Part shown: positions 16,185 through 25,940 of the stretch, one piece after another
How the letters are laid out: each line of letters starts with the position of its first letter
Position numbering within the stretch: the first letter of the stretch is position 1
Source of the DNA: Ferrovibrio sp.
Lineage (GTDB): Bacteria > Pseudomonadota > Alphaproteobacteria > Ferrovibrionales > Ferrovibrionaceae
Assembly (NCBI RefSeq): GCF_025869515.1
Contig: NZ_JAOZVR010000108.1
Location: 1 to 37,610 of the forward strand
Length of the DNA stretch: 37,610 bases
Direction: 5' to 3'
Position numbers and translations under genes: made by a program
The notes under the pieces: model-generated
The model's database searches: none
What the model was told of the DNA's origin: nothing
The model's input: only the letters and a program-made list of their open reading frames with translations

Positions 16185-18860
16185 TCAGTACCGAGGTTGC
16201 CGTTTTTCTCGGAAAGCCCGAAGACCTTCAGCAAGATCACGACTCGTCAGGTGAGCCTGAAAAGCAGTTAGTTCGGCGCGCAGACCAGAGTGAATGACTC
16301 CGTCATGCACAGTACGAGCAAGCGATTTCATATGCTGCAACACAGCGGGACTCTGCTGGCTATATTGTCCGGCGATTTCCATTACCCGGTCATGCAACCG
16401 CTCTGCCGGCACAACCTCGTTGACCAGCCCCCATTCCATGCATTGCCTGGCCGAAAACAGCTCTCCGCTGAACAGCATGTGCATGGCATGTGCCCCATGC
16501 ATCCGCGTCAGCAGTTGCACCGTCGATCCGGCGGCAGGCACGATGGCGTATCGGGCGTGACCGTCACCGATCCTTGCCGCTTCAGCGGCAATGACGACAT
16601 CGCAGGACAGGATTATTTCGAGTCCCCCGGCTACCGCCACACCGTTGACGGCAGCCAGAACCGGCATGGGCAGTGATCTCAGCTTTACGAGAACTCTTTG
16701 GTTATACGCGAGCGTGTCGAGCAGCGACGACGGGTCGAGCTCCAGCTCCCGGCCGAATTCGAGCAGGTCGCCGCCGGCGCAAAACGCCCTGCCGGCACCG
16801 GTGACGATGACGACCCGCGTCGTTTCATCGGCATGCAGCTCGTCCAGAACACGATCCAGCGCGTCCATGACTTCAGGCGACAGCGCATTCATGGCTGACG
16901 GCCTGTTCAGCGTAATGGTGGCGACATGTCCCGACCGGCTGAGCAACACGGGCTCCGCCACCGCAATCTCGTCCGTCGGTCCAGTCACGATGTCATACCG
17001 CTGCGGCAATGGCTCCAATGCGGCCTTCAGTACCTGGATGGCACCATCATCCGGTGCCGCAATTTCGACCCGGACCACCGTGTTCAGCTTGTCGTCCTTG
17101 CCGACCTGTATCCGTGCCTCGACCGACGCCCCGAATGCGCGTTCGATCTCGGCTTTCACCTTTTCCTCGATGGCGCGATCGCGCAGATCGGCCTTGACGA
17201 TCTTGCCCACGGCTGTGGTCGGCAGGGCATCGATCTGGAAGACCCGCTTCGGCCGCGCCGGCGGTTCGGCGATGGCACTGCCGAGATGCCGGTCCAGGGC
17301 CTCCATGTCGATGACCATGCCCGGGGACGGTACAACGAACAGCACAGGCACCTCGCCGGCATAGGCATCGGGCATGCCCACCGCGGCACTTATCTGGACT
17401 CCGGGGAAGATATTGGCGACATCCTCAATGTCGGACGGATTGATATTGTGCCCGCTGCGGACGATGAGATCCTTTTCCCGGCCGGTCAGCACCAGGCGCT
17501 GATCCTCGGTCAGATAACCAACGTCGCCGGTGATCAGCCAGCCGTCAGGGCTGCGAATACCCCTGTTATGCGCGGGATCGACATAGCCGGGGAAAACCTG
17601 CGGCCCCATGACCTGGACCAGACCGCTTTCCTGCGGGGCGCAGGGCATGTCCTGCCGTGCAGGATCAAGACTGGTAATGCGTGTGCGGGCAAACGGCGCG
17701 CGGAATCCGACGCTGCCCTGCACCGGCAGGGCACGGCCGGGGTTGAAGGCGATGGCGGCTGCTGTTTCGGTCATCCCATAGGTCTCGTAGAGCCGGATGC
17801 CGGTGCGGGACTGGAACCGGTCGCTGACCGCCCTGGGGCAGACGGCGCCGCCGGTAAGTGCCATGCGGACCGAAGAGATATCGGCGTCGCCGATCGGCAC
17901 CTCGGTAATGGCCGCAATCGAGGTCGGCACGCCGCCGACAATCGTCACCCCGAAGGCCTCGACGATCTTCCAGTATGTCGCGATAACGCCCCGGTCGCGC
18001 AGGCCATAAGGCGACGGGACGATCATATGGCCGCCGGCCGCCAGAACCGACAGGCCCGCCGTGATCGTGCCGCCGACATGGAAGAGGGGAAATCCGTTGA
18101 TAACGACATCGAGCTCATCCAGGCCGTGGACCTGAGCAAAGCTCCAGGCGGCATGAATCTGGTTCCCGTGAGTCAACTGGACGAGCTTCGGGCGGCCGGT
18201 GGTGCCTCCGGTATGGAACAGGGCGCAGACCGTGTCCCGGCCGGCCGTACTCGCAAAATCGAGGCCGTCATCGCGGCAACGCTTCTGTTCGGCCTGGAAG
18301 TCCAGCTGACCGGCGGCGACGTCGCCCGATGCACCAAGCACCACGATATTGCGCAGCGTGGGCGTCAGGGCGATGACTTCATTCGCCTTCCGCCAGACTT
18401 CTCCATCCAGCTCTTCCGCCGGGATGACCAGGGTCGTGGCGGCCTCTGCAGCCAGCAGGTCGGCGATGACCCTCGCATTCAGCAGATAGTTGATCGTGCT
18501 GGCGATCCCGCTCGTCTGCGCGCCGTAGAGTGCCTCAACCATGCCGGGGAGGATGGGCGTCAAAAAAGCCACGGTGCCGCCACCTGCTTTGGCTCCGGCT
18601 GCCGCGCCGAGCTGGTGAAAGAAATTGGCCGCGCGGAGAATAGCGCGGTACAGATCGGCATGCGACAGTATGACCGACTGACCGGCATAGCCACCGGCGG
18701 CAATGGTGGTCAGGGCTGGTCGCGACGGATGCAGCTCCGCCGTGGCGCGGAACAGGTCGAGCAGCGTGCACGCCGGAACCAACGCGTCATACGGCATCGC
18801 CTCGAGGGCTTCGACATCTGCAATCGATGTGATCGTCCGGATCGCTTTCGTCGTCTTCAT
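16185..18860 (-). CDS. Fusion of an acyl-CoA synthetase with an enoyl-CoA hydratase/isomerase (crotonase) domain
   Basis: The 891-residue protein has two parts. Residues 1 to about 630 are an adenylate-forming acyl-CoA synthetase with HTGGTTGRPK (216-225), YGMTE (361-365), GWLITGD (440-446), GREKDLIVRSG (460-470) and the catalytic-type lysine Lys553 in TAVGKIVK. Residues about 635-891 are a crotonase: NRPSAMNALS (652-661), the oxyanion-hole segment GRAFCAGGD (690-698) and NGVAVAGGLEI with Glu748. The position of the second glutamate of classical hydratases is His768 (IGDGHA). The chain should activate a carboxylic acid to its CoA thioester and act on the thioester in the same polypeptide. Candidate outcomes are hydration, isomerisation or retro-aldol cleavage. 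It is the last gene of cassette C, 18 nt after the ATPase gene. The domain calls are secure; the substrate is unknown. Confidence 0.9.
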   Translation of the reverse strand: MKTTKAIRTITSIADVEALEAMPYDALVPACTLLDLFRATAELHPSRPALTTIAAGGYAGQSVILSHADLYRAILRAANFFHQLGAAAGAKAGGGTVAFLTPILPGMVEALYGAQTSGIASTINYLLNARVIADLLAAEAATTLVIPAEELDGEVWRKANEVIALTPTLRNIVVLGASGDVAAGQLDFQAEQKRCRDDGLDFASTAGRDTVCALFHTGGTTGRPKLVQLTHGNQIHAAWSFAQVHGLDELDVVINGFPLFHVGGTITAGLSVLAAGGHMIVPSPYGLRDRGVIATYWKIVEAFGVTIVGGVPTSIAAITEVPIGDADISSVRMALTGGAVCPRAVSDRFQSRTGIRLYETYGMTETAAAIAFNPGRALPVQGSVGFRAPFARTRITSLDPARQDMPCAPQESGLVQVMGPQVFPGYVDPAHNRGIRSPDGWLITGDVGYLTEDQRLVLTGREKDLIVRSGHNINPSDIEDVANIFPGVQISAAVGMPDAYAGEVPVLFVVPSPGMVIDMEALDRHLGSAIAEPPARPKRVFQIDALPTTAVGKIVKADLRDRAIEEKVKAEIERAFGASVEARIQVGKDDKLNTVVRVEIAAPDDGAIQVLKAALEPLPQRYDIVTGPTDEIAVAEPVLLSRSGHVATITLNRPSAMNALSPEVMDALDRVLDELHADETTRVVIVTGAGRAFCAGGDLLEFGRELELDPSSLLDTLAYNQRVLVKLRSLPMPVLAAVNGVAVAGGLEIILSCDVVIAAEAARIGDGHARYAIVPAAGSTVQLLTRMHGAHAMHMLFSGELFSARQCMEWGLVNEVVPAERLHDRVMEIAGQYSQQSPAVLQHMKSLARTVHDGVIHSGLRAELTAFQAHLTSRDLAEGLRAFREKRQPRY

Positions 18861-18878
18861 GTCCCAACCCCGGACGGT

Positions 18879-20375
<1,497 letters not shown>

Positions 20376-20389
20376 GACCGGGCCTGCCT

Positions 20390-21463
20390 TTACGAACCGG
20401 GAACGAGTCGAACGACGACATCGTCTCCCCGCGATGCCACATAGAGCGCGTCGTCCTGCATGACGGCACCGGTGATTCCATGTGTCATGCCGTCGGCGCG
20501 GCTCTGGAAACTGTCATAGGGCAAACAGTGTTGATCCAGCAGAACAACCATGCCGAAGGATAAAGTGGGCGCCCAGGGCTTCAGGATGCCGAGGTGCTTG
20601 ACCCCGCCGCCCTGCAGCGGCTCGTAGAAGGACCGGCCGCTGCGATAGGTGGGAGCGACCCAGTAACGCGCATCGACTTCCGCCATCATACGGCGCCGGT
20701 AATGGTCCTCGCGCAGGATGAATTCCACCAGCTGGTTGCGCGGTGCAAACATGGTCATGACATAGCCTGCATTCGGCCCATGCCCGAGATGACCTGGATA
20801 GCCCGGCAGGTCGGCCTGGATCAGCCGCCGCATCGCACCGGTTGTCCTGTCCAGGAGCACGACCCGGTGTTTCCAGCTCTCCGAGACGATCAGGCCATCG
20901 CCTGACATCGCCAGGCCGGCGGGAAACGCCAGGCCGGCGGCGAGACGATGATGCTTGCCACCGCGCAGGTCCAGGCGCCAGAGAGATCCGGACGCATTCC
21001 GCTCCATCAGATCGCGCTGCCAGGCGGATGGTGGATTCTGCGCCGATCCATGGCTGACATAGAGCATGCCATCATCCGCAACCATCGCCGTGGGGCAGCG
21101 CGCGCCGTCCAGGGGCGACAATTCGAAGCCGTCGAACTCACCGCCGGTGACGAGAATGCGACCGTCATCGAGGCCGAGGGCAATGCCGCCGGCGACAGGA
21201 GCCAGGCAGCTTATGTCCGCCGTCGCGCGGTACAGAACCTTGCCTGCACTGCCACCCGACAGCAGATGCAGGTCGCGGCCTGAGCTGACCACCGGGCCAT
21301 CCCGACCCGTAGCGATTGCGCCGGGCGCGCGGATCGGAATGCGCTCCGACGCATCGTCGAGCCGCCGGTTCGGCCGGAGCGCGCCGTCCAGTGACGGAAC
21401 GGTGATCGCGCTTTCGCCGCGACCGAGAAAGGAATCCAGAGCCCGGGTAAAGAAGAAGCTCAT
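20390..21463 (-). CDS. SMP-30/strictosidine-synthase-like beta-propeller protein with degenerate ligand positions
   Basis: The 357-residue protein aligns with the C-terminal half of the adjacent permease fusion. Matching segments are LAFPAGLAMSGDG with LNFPNGICMTHDG, LPGYPGHL with LPGYPDNI, and a closing DALYVASRGDDVVVRL. The family is a six-bladed propeller with a central metal site. Here the presumed ligand positions are altered relative to the fused copy: Glu to Gly48, Asn to Ala182, and Asp-Asn to Gly224-His225. It probably has no lactonase-type activity or a different one. No signal peptide is visible. Its ATG overlaps the fusion gene stop (ATGA), so the two are coupled. It may be a binding or scaffold partner; that is inference. 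Confidence 0.72.
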   Translation of the reverse strand: MSFFFTRALDSFLGRGESAITVPSLDGALRPNRRLDDASERIPIRAPGAIATGRDGPVVSSGRDLHLLSGGSAGKVLYRATADISCLAPVAGGIALGLDDGRILVTGGEFDGFELSPLDGARCPTAMVADDGMLYVSHGSAQNPPSAWQRDLMERNASGSLWRLDLRGGKHHRLAAGLAFPAGLAMSGDGLIVSESWKHRVVLLDRTTGAMRRLIQADLPGYPGHLGHGPNAGYVMTMFAPRNQLVEFILREDHYRRRMMAEVDARYWVAPTYRSGRSFYEPLQGGGVKHLGILKPWAPTLSFGMVVLLDQHCLPYDSFQSRADGMTHGITGAVMQDDALYVASRGDDVVVRLVPGS

Positions 21464-23580
21464 TTTCCGCCCCAGTAGGATTGCGGGCCGGTCCAGTGCG
21501 GATCGGCATCCGGCAGCGGCAACCTGCCGATCCGGTTGTTGAGGATACCGCCGATATACAGATGCCCCCTGTGTTCACGCATCGAGGTAATCATGGGATG
21601 GTTGTTACCGCCGAAATCCCAGAGGACATCCAGAATGCGACCTCTTTCGTCGAAACGGACAATGCAGCCGGTGTTGATGTTGGGAAACAGCCATTCGTCG
21701 GGTGCTACGCGCCGGGCCATCCGGCGCCGGAAACCCGGCATCCTGAGCGCGAGATCGAGACTCGGCGTCCGGATGCCGACCAGGGCCAGCCAATAGGTGC
21801 CGTCCGAGGCCCGGTTGATATTGTCGGGATAGCCGGGCAGCGCCGGGATCACGGTCTCGACGGTTCCCGCTTTCGGGCCGCCGAAATAGTACCGGCTGAC
21901 GCTGCAACTCCAGGTCTCGGCGAACAGGAAGGATTCGCCGTCATGGGTCATGCAGATGCCGTTCGGAAAATTCAGATTCCGCAGTATTGTGCGCGTCGTG
22001 TCCATGCCGGGGTCGTAGCAGATGATGCGGCCGTTGCCCCGCGACTCCAGGCCATCGACCGGCCATTCATGCATCTCGTAGCGGATGGTGGCTTCGCTGA
22101 AGAAAATCCGGCCGTCGGGGGCGATGTCCAGATCGTCAGCCAGCCGCAGCCGCGCATCGTCGACAACCGAGAATGGCGTCCTGTTGGTTTCGTCGGTCAG
22201 CTTACTGATCTGCCGGTCCGGGGCGATCCGGTACAACCCCATTCCACCGATACAGCATATCAGTGCCCCGTCCCGGGCAAATGCCATACCGAGCGGTCGT
22301 CCGCCGACATGGGCGAAGACTTCCTGTTGGCTGTAGTCCGGTGCAAAGAACCGGACAATGTCGCCCGTCCGCGTGCCGGCATAGATATGGTCATTCTCGT
22401 CGAGGATGACATCCTCGGGGCCATCGATCTCGCCCAGACCGATCACAGACACATCGTGCAGTCGGTCGTTCAGTGCGTAGGGCGAAGCCGACCCTCTTTC
22501 CGTACTGGGAGGATCGGGCAGGCGGCGGAATGCCGGCGAGACATAAACCTTGGCCAGCACCTTGTGCCGGTTCTTCAGCCAGCGGACATCGATGGCGACC
22601 GCCGCCAGAAGAATGAGACCGAGAATCAGGGAATTCGCACCGCTTCCGGCTCCGACCCGCACCAGACCGTTGATGATGATCATCACGGTGATCGCGCCAA
22701 GTGCGGCCTTGGCCGCCGAACCGCGACCGCCGCCGAGGCTGTTGCCGCCAAGCACGGCCGCCGTCAGCACCGTGATTTCAAGGCCGATGCCGGTGTCGGA
22801 TCCGGCGCCGCCGAGACGGGCGGCGAACAGGAAGCCTGCCAGTGCGGCGAGCGTACCCGAGACGACGTAGGTGAGGCAGACAGTGCGGCGAACATGGATG
22901 CCGACATTGTGGGCGGAACGGCGCGAACCGCCCACAGCCATCAGATGCCACCCAGGCCGGGTGCGGCTGAGTACCAGATGCACGACAATGGCAATGCCGA
23001 TAAACAGCGCGAAGCTGAACGGAACCTGGGCGATCTTGCCGTCGCCGATGAACTCCCAGAGATCGGAATCGACGAAGCCGGCCGAAATCTGCACCGCGTA
23101 TTTCAGCAACAGCATATCGACGATGGAGCGTACGATGATCAGGGTAACCAGCGTGGTGAGGAAGGCGCGCAAGCGCAGATATCCGATGAGCAGTCCGTTC
23201 ACCAGCCCGACTGCGGCGCCGACCGCCAGGGTGATCACGAATGCTGCGCCGACCGGCAGCCCGAAAATGTTCATCATTGCCAGCGCCGTGATATTGGCGA
23301 GCGCCAGCACGGAACCGACGCTGAGATCGATACCCCCGGCCAGCATGACGATGGTCATGGCGATGACGACCAATCCAAACTCGCCGAGCTGCCGCGTCAG
23401 CGCGGTCATGCTGCCGATACTGAGGAAATCCGGCACGGCGACACCGAAGCCGACCAGAACGACGATCAGGATCGTGAAGGGAATCGCGTTGTCGATCCAT
23501 CTTTTCGCGAGGATTTCGCCAACGATATGGTCTGGCACCAGCCTGTAGCGCCAGTAGGCAATGGTATCTGCTATCGACAT
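21460..23580 (-). CDS. Fusion of an Rbs-type ABC permease with a strictosidine-synthase/SMP-30-like beta-propeller
   Basis: Residues 1 to about 340 of this 706-residue protein are a complete sugar-type permease. It has helices through IPFTILIVVLVGFGV, VVIAMTIVMLAGGIDLSVGS, TAAVLGGNSLGGGRGSA and a final helix (318-330) followed by RWLKNRHK. Residues about 380-690 are a propeller of the strictosidine synthase/APMAP group: GPEDVILDENDHIYAGT with Glu389, RPLGMAFARDGALI, ADDLDIAPDGRIFFSEAT, NFPNGICMTHDG with Asn540, and GYPDNINRASDGTYW with Asp586-Asn587. The positive charges after the last helix put the propeller in the cytoplasm. One uninterrupted frame carries both, so it is not a sequencing join within a gap. 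The likely role is to process or sense the substrate as it enters. The domains are certain; the role is inferred. Confidence 0.88.
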   Translation of the reverse strand: MSIADTIAYWRYRLVPDHIVGEILAKRWIDNAIPFTILIVVLVGFGVAVPDFLSIGSMTALTRQLGEFGLVVIAMTIVMLAGGIDLSVGSVLALANITALAMMNIFGLPVGAAFVITLAVGAAVGLVNGLLIGYLRLRAFLTTLVTLIIVRSIVDMLLLKYAVQISAGFVDSDLWEFIGDGKIAQVPFSFALFIGIAIVVHLVLSRTRPGWHLMAVGGSRRSAHNVGIHVRRTVCLTYVVSGTLAALAGFLFAARLGGAGSDTGIGLEITVLTAAVLGGNSLGGGRGSAAKAALGAITVMIIINGLVRVGAGSGANSLILGLILLAAVAIDVRWLKNRHKVLAKVYVSPAFRRLPDPPSTERGSASPYALNDRLHDVSVIGLGEIDGPEDVILDENDHIYAGTRTGDIVRFFAPDYSQQEVFAHVGGRPLGMAFARDGALICCIGGMGLYRIAPDRQISKLTDETNRTPFSVVDDARLRLADDLDIAPDGRIFFSEATIRYEMHEWPVDGLESRGNGRIICYDPGMDTTRTILRNLNFPNGICMTHDGESFLFAETWSCSVSRYYFGGPKAGTVETVIPALPGYPDNINRASDGTYWLALVGIRTPSLDLALRMPGFRRRMARRVAPDEWLFPNINTGCIVRFDERGRILDVLWDFGGNNHPMITSMREHRGHLYIGGILNNRIGRLPLPDADPHWTGPQSYWGGK

Positions 23581-23595
23581 CTGCGACCCGGAGCT

Positions 23596-23638
23596 GGAAA
23601 TCAGTTTCCGGAACCGGGCGCGCCATGCAGCGGCCCGG
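23596..23638 (-). other. Hairpins between binding-protein and permease-fusion genes
   Basis: The 75-nt gap after the binding-protein stop holds two stems. CCGGGC (23614-23619) pairs with GCCCGG (23633-23638), and GGAAA (23596-23600) pairs with TTTCC (23605-23609). There is no T-run, so they probably stabilise or trim the upstream binding-protein message instead of ending transcription. Confidence 0.4.
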
Positions 23639-23655
23639 CCCCGGAATGACGCGTG

Positions 23656-24648
23656 CTACTTCTTCTCAAGCGTCCAGCAGGCGCCGGGCTTCATGTTGTC
23701 ATTGTTGATGAAGGTGAGCGGCGAGAACAGGGTTGTCTTCGTCGCACCCGGCTTCGGCTTGTTCTGGAACAGGGACTGTATGATGTTGGCGATGTCGCGC
23801 GCCTGGGCGGGCACGTCATAGCTGACCACCTCGCTGTAGAGATTCTTGTTCAGGTTGTCGCAGGCAGCCTGGTTACCGCCGCCCTGGGTGATCCAGTATA
23901 CTTTCTTGTTGGCTTCGCGGATCGCCGCCCCGGTGCCGACATCCATCACGTCCCAGAAACCGACGCCGCCGCACAGATCGGGATGCTGCTGCAGAACCGT
24001 GGCCATGATGCTCCTGGCCTTGGTGGCGTCCCAGTCGGCAGCCTGGTTGGAAACCACCTTCATCTGAGGATTCTTGGACAACACATTGTCCAGGCCTTTC
24101 ATCTGGTAGGCGCTCGCCGCGGCGGTCAGCACGCCCTGCATGATGGCGATCTTGCCGTTGCCGCCATTGGCCGGACTGCATTTCTCGATCAGTCGGTTGG
24201 CTATCCGCTCGCCCATGCCGACATAGTCGGCGCCGGCGAAGCCATCGGTCGAATAGCTGGAGCGCATGTTGACCTGAATGACGTAGATGCCGGCTTCTTC
24301 CGCCCGCTTGAGCAGCCTGGCGTAGGACTGCACATCGGGATTGTGGACCACGATGGCATCCGGCTTCTCCGCGATCAGCGAGGTGATCGCTTGGGCGCCG
24401 GCATCTGTATTCCAGTTCGGGTCGCGGATATCGAATTTCACTCCGAGCGGTTCAAGCGCGCTGCGGATGCCCGCCGCCCAGCCTTCGGTGAGATCGAAAC
24501 CCATGGCGATCGGAACGAAGACGACTCGCTTGCCCTTGAAAGCATCGTAATGTGATGCCCGCGCGGGATCATCGATCCCCGCAGCAGTAGCCATGGTGCC
24601 GGCCGACATGATGACGGCTGCCGCAAGCAGCGCTGTAATACCCTTCAT
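23656..24648 (-). CDS. Sugar-type ABC transporter substrate-binding protein (periplasmic binding protein 1/4 family)
   Basis: The 330-residue protein has a Sec signal peptide (MKGITALLAAAVIMSAG, cleavage near ATAA-G). The two-lobed fold resembles ribose-binding proteins: VVFVPIAMGFDLTEGWAAGIRSALEPLGV, AITSLIAEKPDAIVVHNPD, and VGMGERIANRLIEK. It is preceded by GGGAGGA 6 nt before the ATG. It should capture the cassette C ligand in the periplasm. Such proteins bind pentoses and hexoses but also autoinducer-2, aromatic and other ligands. Here the enzyme set (CoA ligase, lactonase-like propellers) argues for a carboxylate or lactone rather than a plain sugar. Confidence 0.9.
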   Translation of the reverse strand: MKGITALLAAAVIMSAGTMATAAGIDDPARASHYDAFKGKRVVFVPIAMGFDLTEGWAAGIRSALEPLGVKFDIRDPNWNTDAGAQAITSLIAEKPDAIVVHNPDVQSYARLLKRAEEAGIYVIQVNMRSSYSTDGFAGADYVGMGERIANRLIEKCSPANGGNGKIAIMQGVLTAAASAYQMKGLDNVLSKNPQMKVVSNQAADWDATKARSIMATVLQQHPDLCGGVGFWDVMDVGTGAAIREANKKVYWITQGGGNQAACDNLNKNLYSEVVSYDVPAQARDIANIIQSLFQNKPKPGATKTTLFSPLTFINNDNMKPGACWTLEKK

Positions 24649-24681
24649 GGTGTCCTCCCGTTAGGTTTGCTTTTATTAAAA

Positions 24682-25656
24682 CTAGATGTCGCCCTGTTGC
24701 GCGGTCTGCTCATCCCTGGGGTTGATGATCGTGTCGGCCACGATCGCCGCGAGCAGGATCAAACTCTTGATGACGTTCTGGACCGTGTACTGGACGTCCA
24801 TGATCGTCATGCCGTTGATCAGGACGCCGATCAGCAGCGTGCCAACGATGACGTTGCGGACCCCGCCCTTGCCGCCGGACAGGCCGATGCCGCCCAGCAC
24901 CACGACAAGAATGACGTCGTAAACGAAGGTCGAGTTGGCCACCCGGATATTCATGCTGGCCACCGAGGTAGCGGTGACGAGGCCGGCGACAAAGCCGATC
25001 AGTCCGGACAGTGCGTATTGCATGACGATGATCGGACGCACCGGAATGCCGGTGATTCGCGCCGCCAGCAGATTGTCGCCGATGGCGCGGACATAGCGTC
25101 CGGCCTTGACGTAACGCAGGAACAGCGCACCGAGCAGGCAGACACCGCCGAAGACCAGCACCGGCACCGGAATGCCCAGGAAGGAGCCGCTGCCGATCCA
25201 GACGATCGAGCGCGCCGCATCCGGCAGGTAGACTACATCGAGCGTGATCAGGAAGTAGCGACCGAAACCGTAGATGAACGTACCCATGGCCAGGGTCGCG
25301 AAGATTGCCGGGATTTCGACATAGGCGATCAGGAAGCCCGTAATGATTCCCGCCAGCAGGCAGAAGGCGAGGCCAAGAGCAAGTGCGACTGCCAGCGGCA
25401 CGCCGGTGGCAACCATATGAAGCGTCCAGGCCAGCGACACGGCCATCACGGCGACCAGCGACAGATCGATGCCGCGTCCGATTACCACGAGAGCCATGGC
25501 GATGCCGAGAATGCCAAGCACCGAAACGCTGCGCACCAGCGACAGGAGATTCTCGGCAGTCAGGAACCCCGGCAGGGCGATGGAGAATACAGTTGTCAAA
25601 CCGAGCGCCAGCGCCAGTACGATGCGTTCCTGGGTCAGGTTCGCGACGCCGAACAT
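24682..25656 (-). CDS. Sugar-type ABC transporter permease (RbsC family)
   Basis: The 324-residue membrane protein has RbsC features: GILGIAMALVVIGRGIDLSLVAVM, FATLAMGTFIYGFGRYFL, AIGDNLLAARITGIPVRP, and VILVVVLGGIGLSGGKGGVRN. It is the first gene of the - strand cassette C and should form a heterodimer with the permease half of the fusion gene. I chose the ATG at 25656, which has AAGGA 8 nt upstream. A TTG at 25674 is possible but has no better support. The gap to the binding-protein gene is 33 nt. Confidence 0.93.
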   Translation of the reverse strand: MFGVANLTQERIVLALALGLTTVFSIALPGFLTAENLLSLVRSVSVLGILGIAMALVVIGRGIDLSLVAVMAVSLAWTLHMVATGVPLAVALALGLAFCLLAGIITGFLIAYVEIPAIFATLAMGTFIYGFGRYFLITLDVVYLPDAARSIVWIGSGSFLGIPVPVLVFGGVCLLGALFLRYVKAGRYVRAIGDNLLAARITGIPVRPIIVMQYALSGLIGFVAGLVTATSVASMNIRVANSTFVYDVILVVVLGGIGLSGGKGGVRNVIVGTLLIGVLINGMTIMDVQYTVQNVIKSLILLAAIVADTIINPRDEQTAQQGDI

Positions 25657-25940
25657 GAGTTGTTTCCTTCCCAACTATTTTGAGCGGCGCATAGCAGGCC
25701 ACTGGAGCCTCACTAGCATTCCGGGCCACAACGCGGCTTGCCCAAGCGCGCAAGATTCTTGCCTGGCCGTGCACTGGTGATTCCTGTTGCCGGATCGTCG
25801 GGAATGGCGAAGAATATAAGGGGGTTTCGGATCGTCGATCCGCCGGCCCAAGTCCGCCGTTCAGTCCTGAACGACAATAATAGCGGCCGCCGGTGTTGCG
25901 CCGGCTGACCGCTAACCATTGGATGGCGCGGGAGGAAATT
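25657..25940. promoter_or_regulatory. Divergent promoter region of cassette C and the araC-like gene, with two palindromes
   Basis: The region holds two near-adjacent perfect palindromes. CGGATCG-T-CGATCCG lies at 25828-25842 (7-bp arms, 1-nt centre) and CGTTCAG-TC-CTGAACG at 25858-25873 (7-bp arms, 2-nt centre). Their centres are about 30 bp apart, near three helical turns. AraC-family proteins generally prefer direct repeats, so one or both could serve another dimeric regulator or form an RNA hairpin in the araC-like leader. I cannot fix -35/-10 boxes. Confidence 0.5.

Noticed and set aside
21460..23580. Permease-propeller fusion as an assembly error
   Set aside because: The linker (340-380) is continuous, in frame and has coding composition. 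The next gene begins with a normal ATGA overlap, so an artefact is not the simplest reading, although re-sequencing would settle it.
21481..23649. Open frame of 722 codons on the + strand
   Set aside because: It is the mirror of the permease-propeller fusion, and its composition is typical of an antisense shadow.
24667..25683. Open frame of 338 codons on the + strand
   Set aside because: It is opposite the RbsC-type permease. Its Asp/Gln/His-rich translation has no domain and is the usual shadow of hydrophobic codons.
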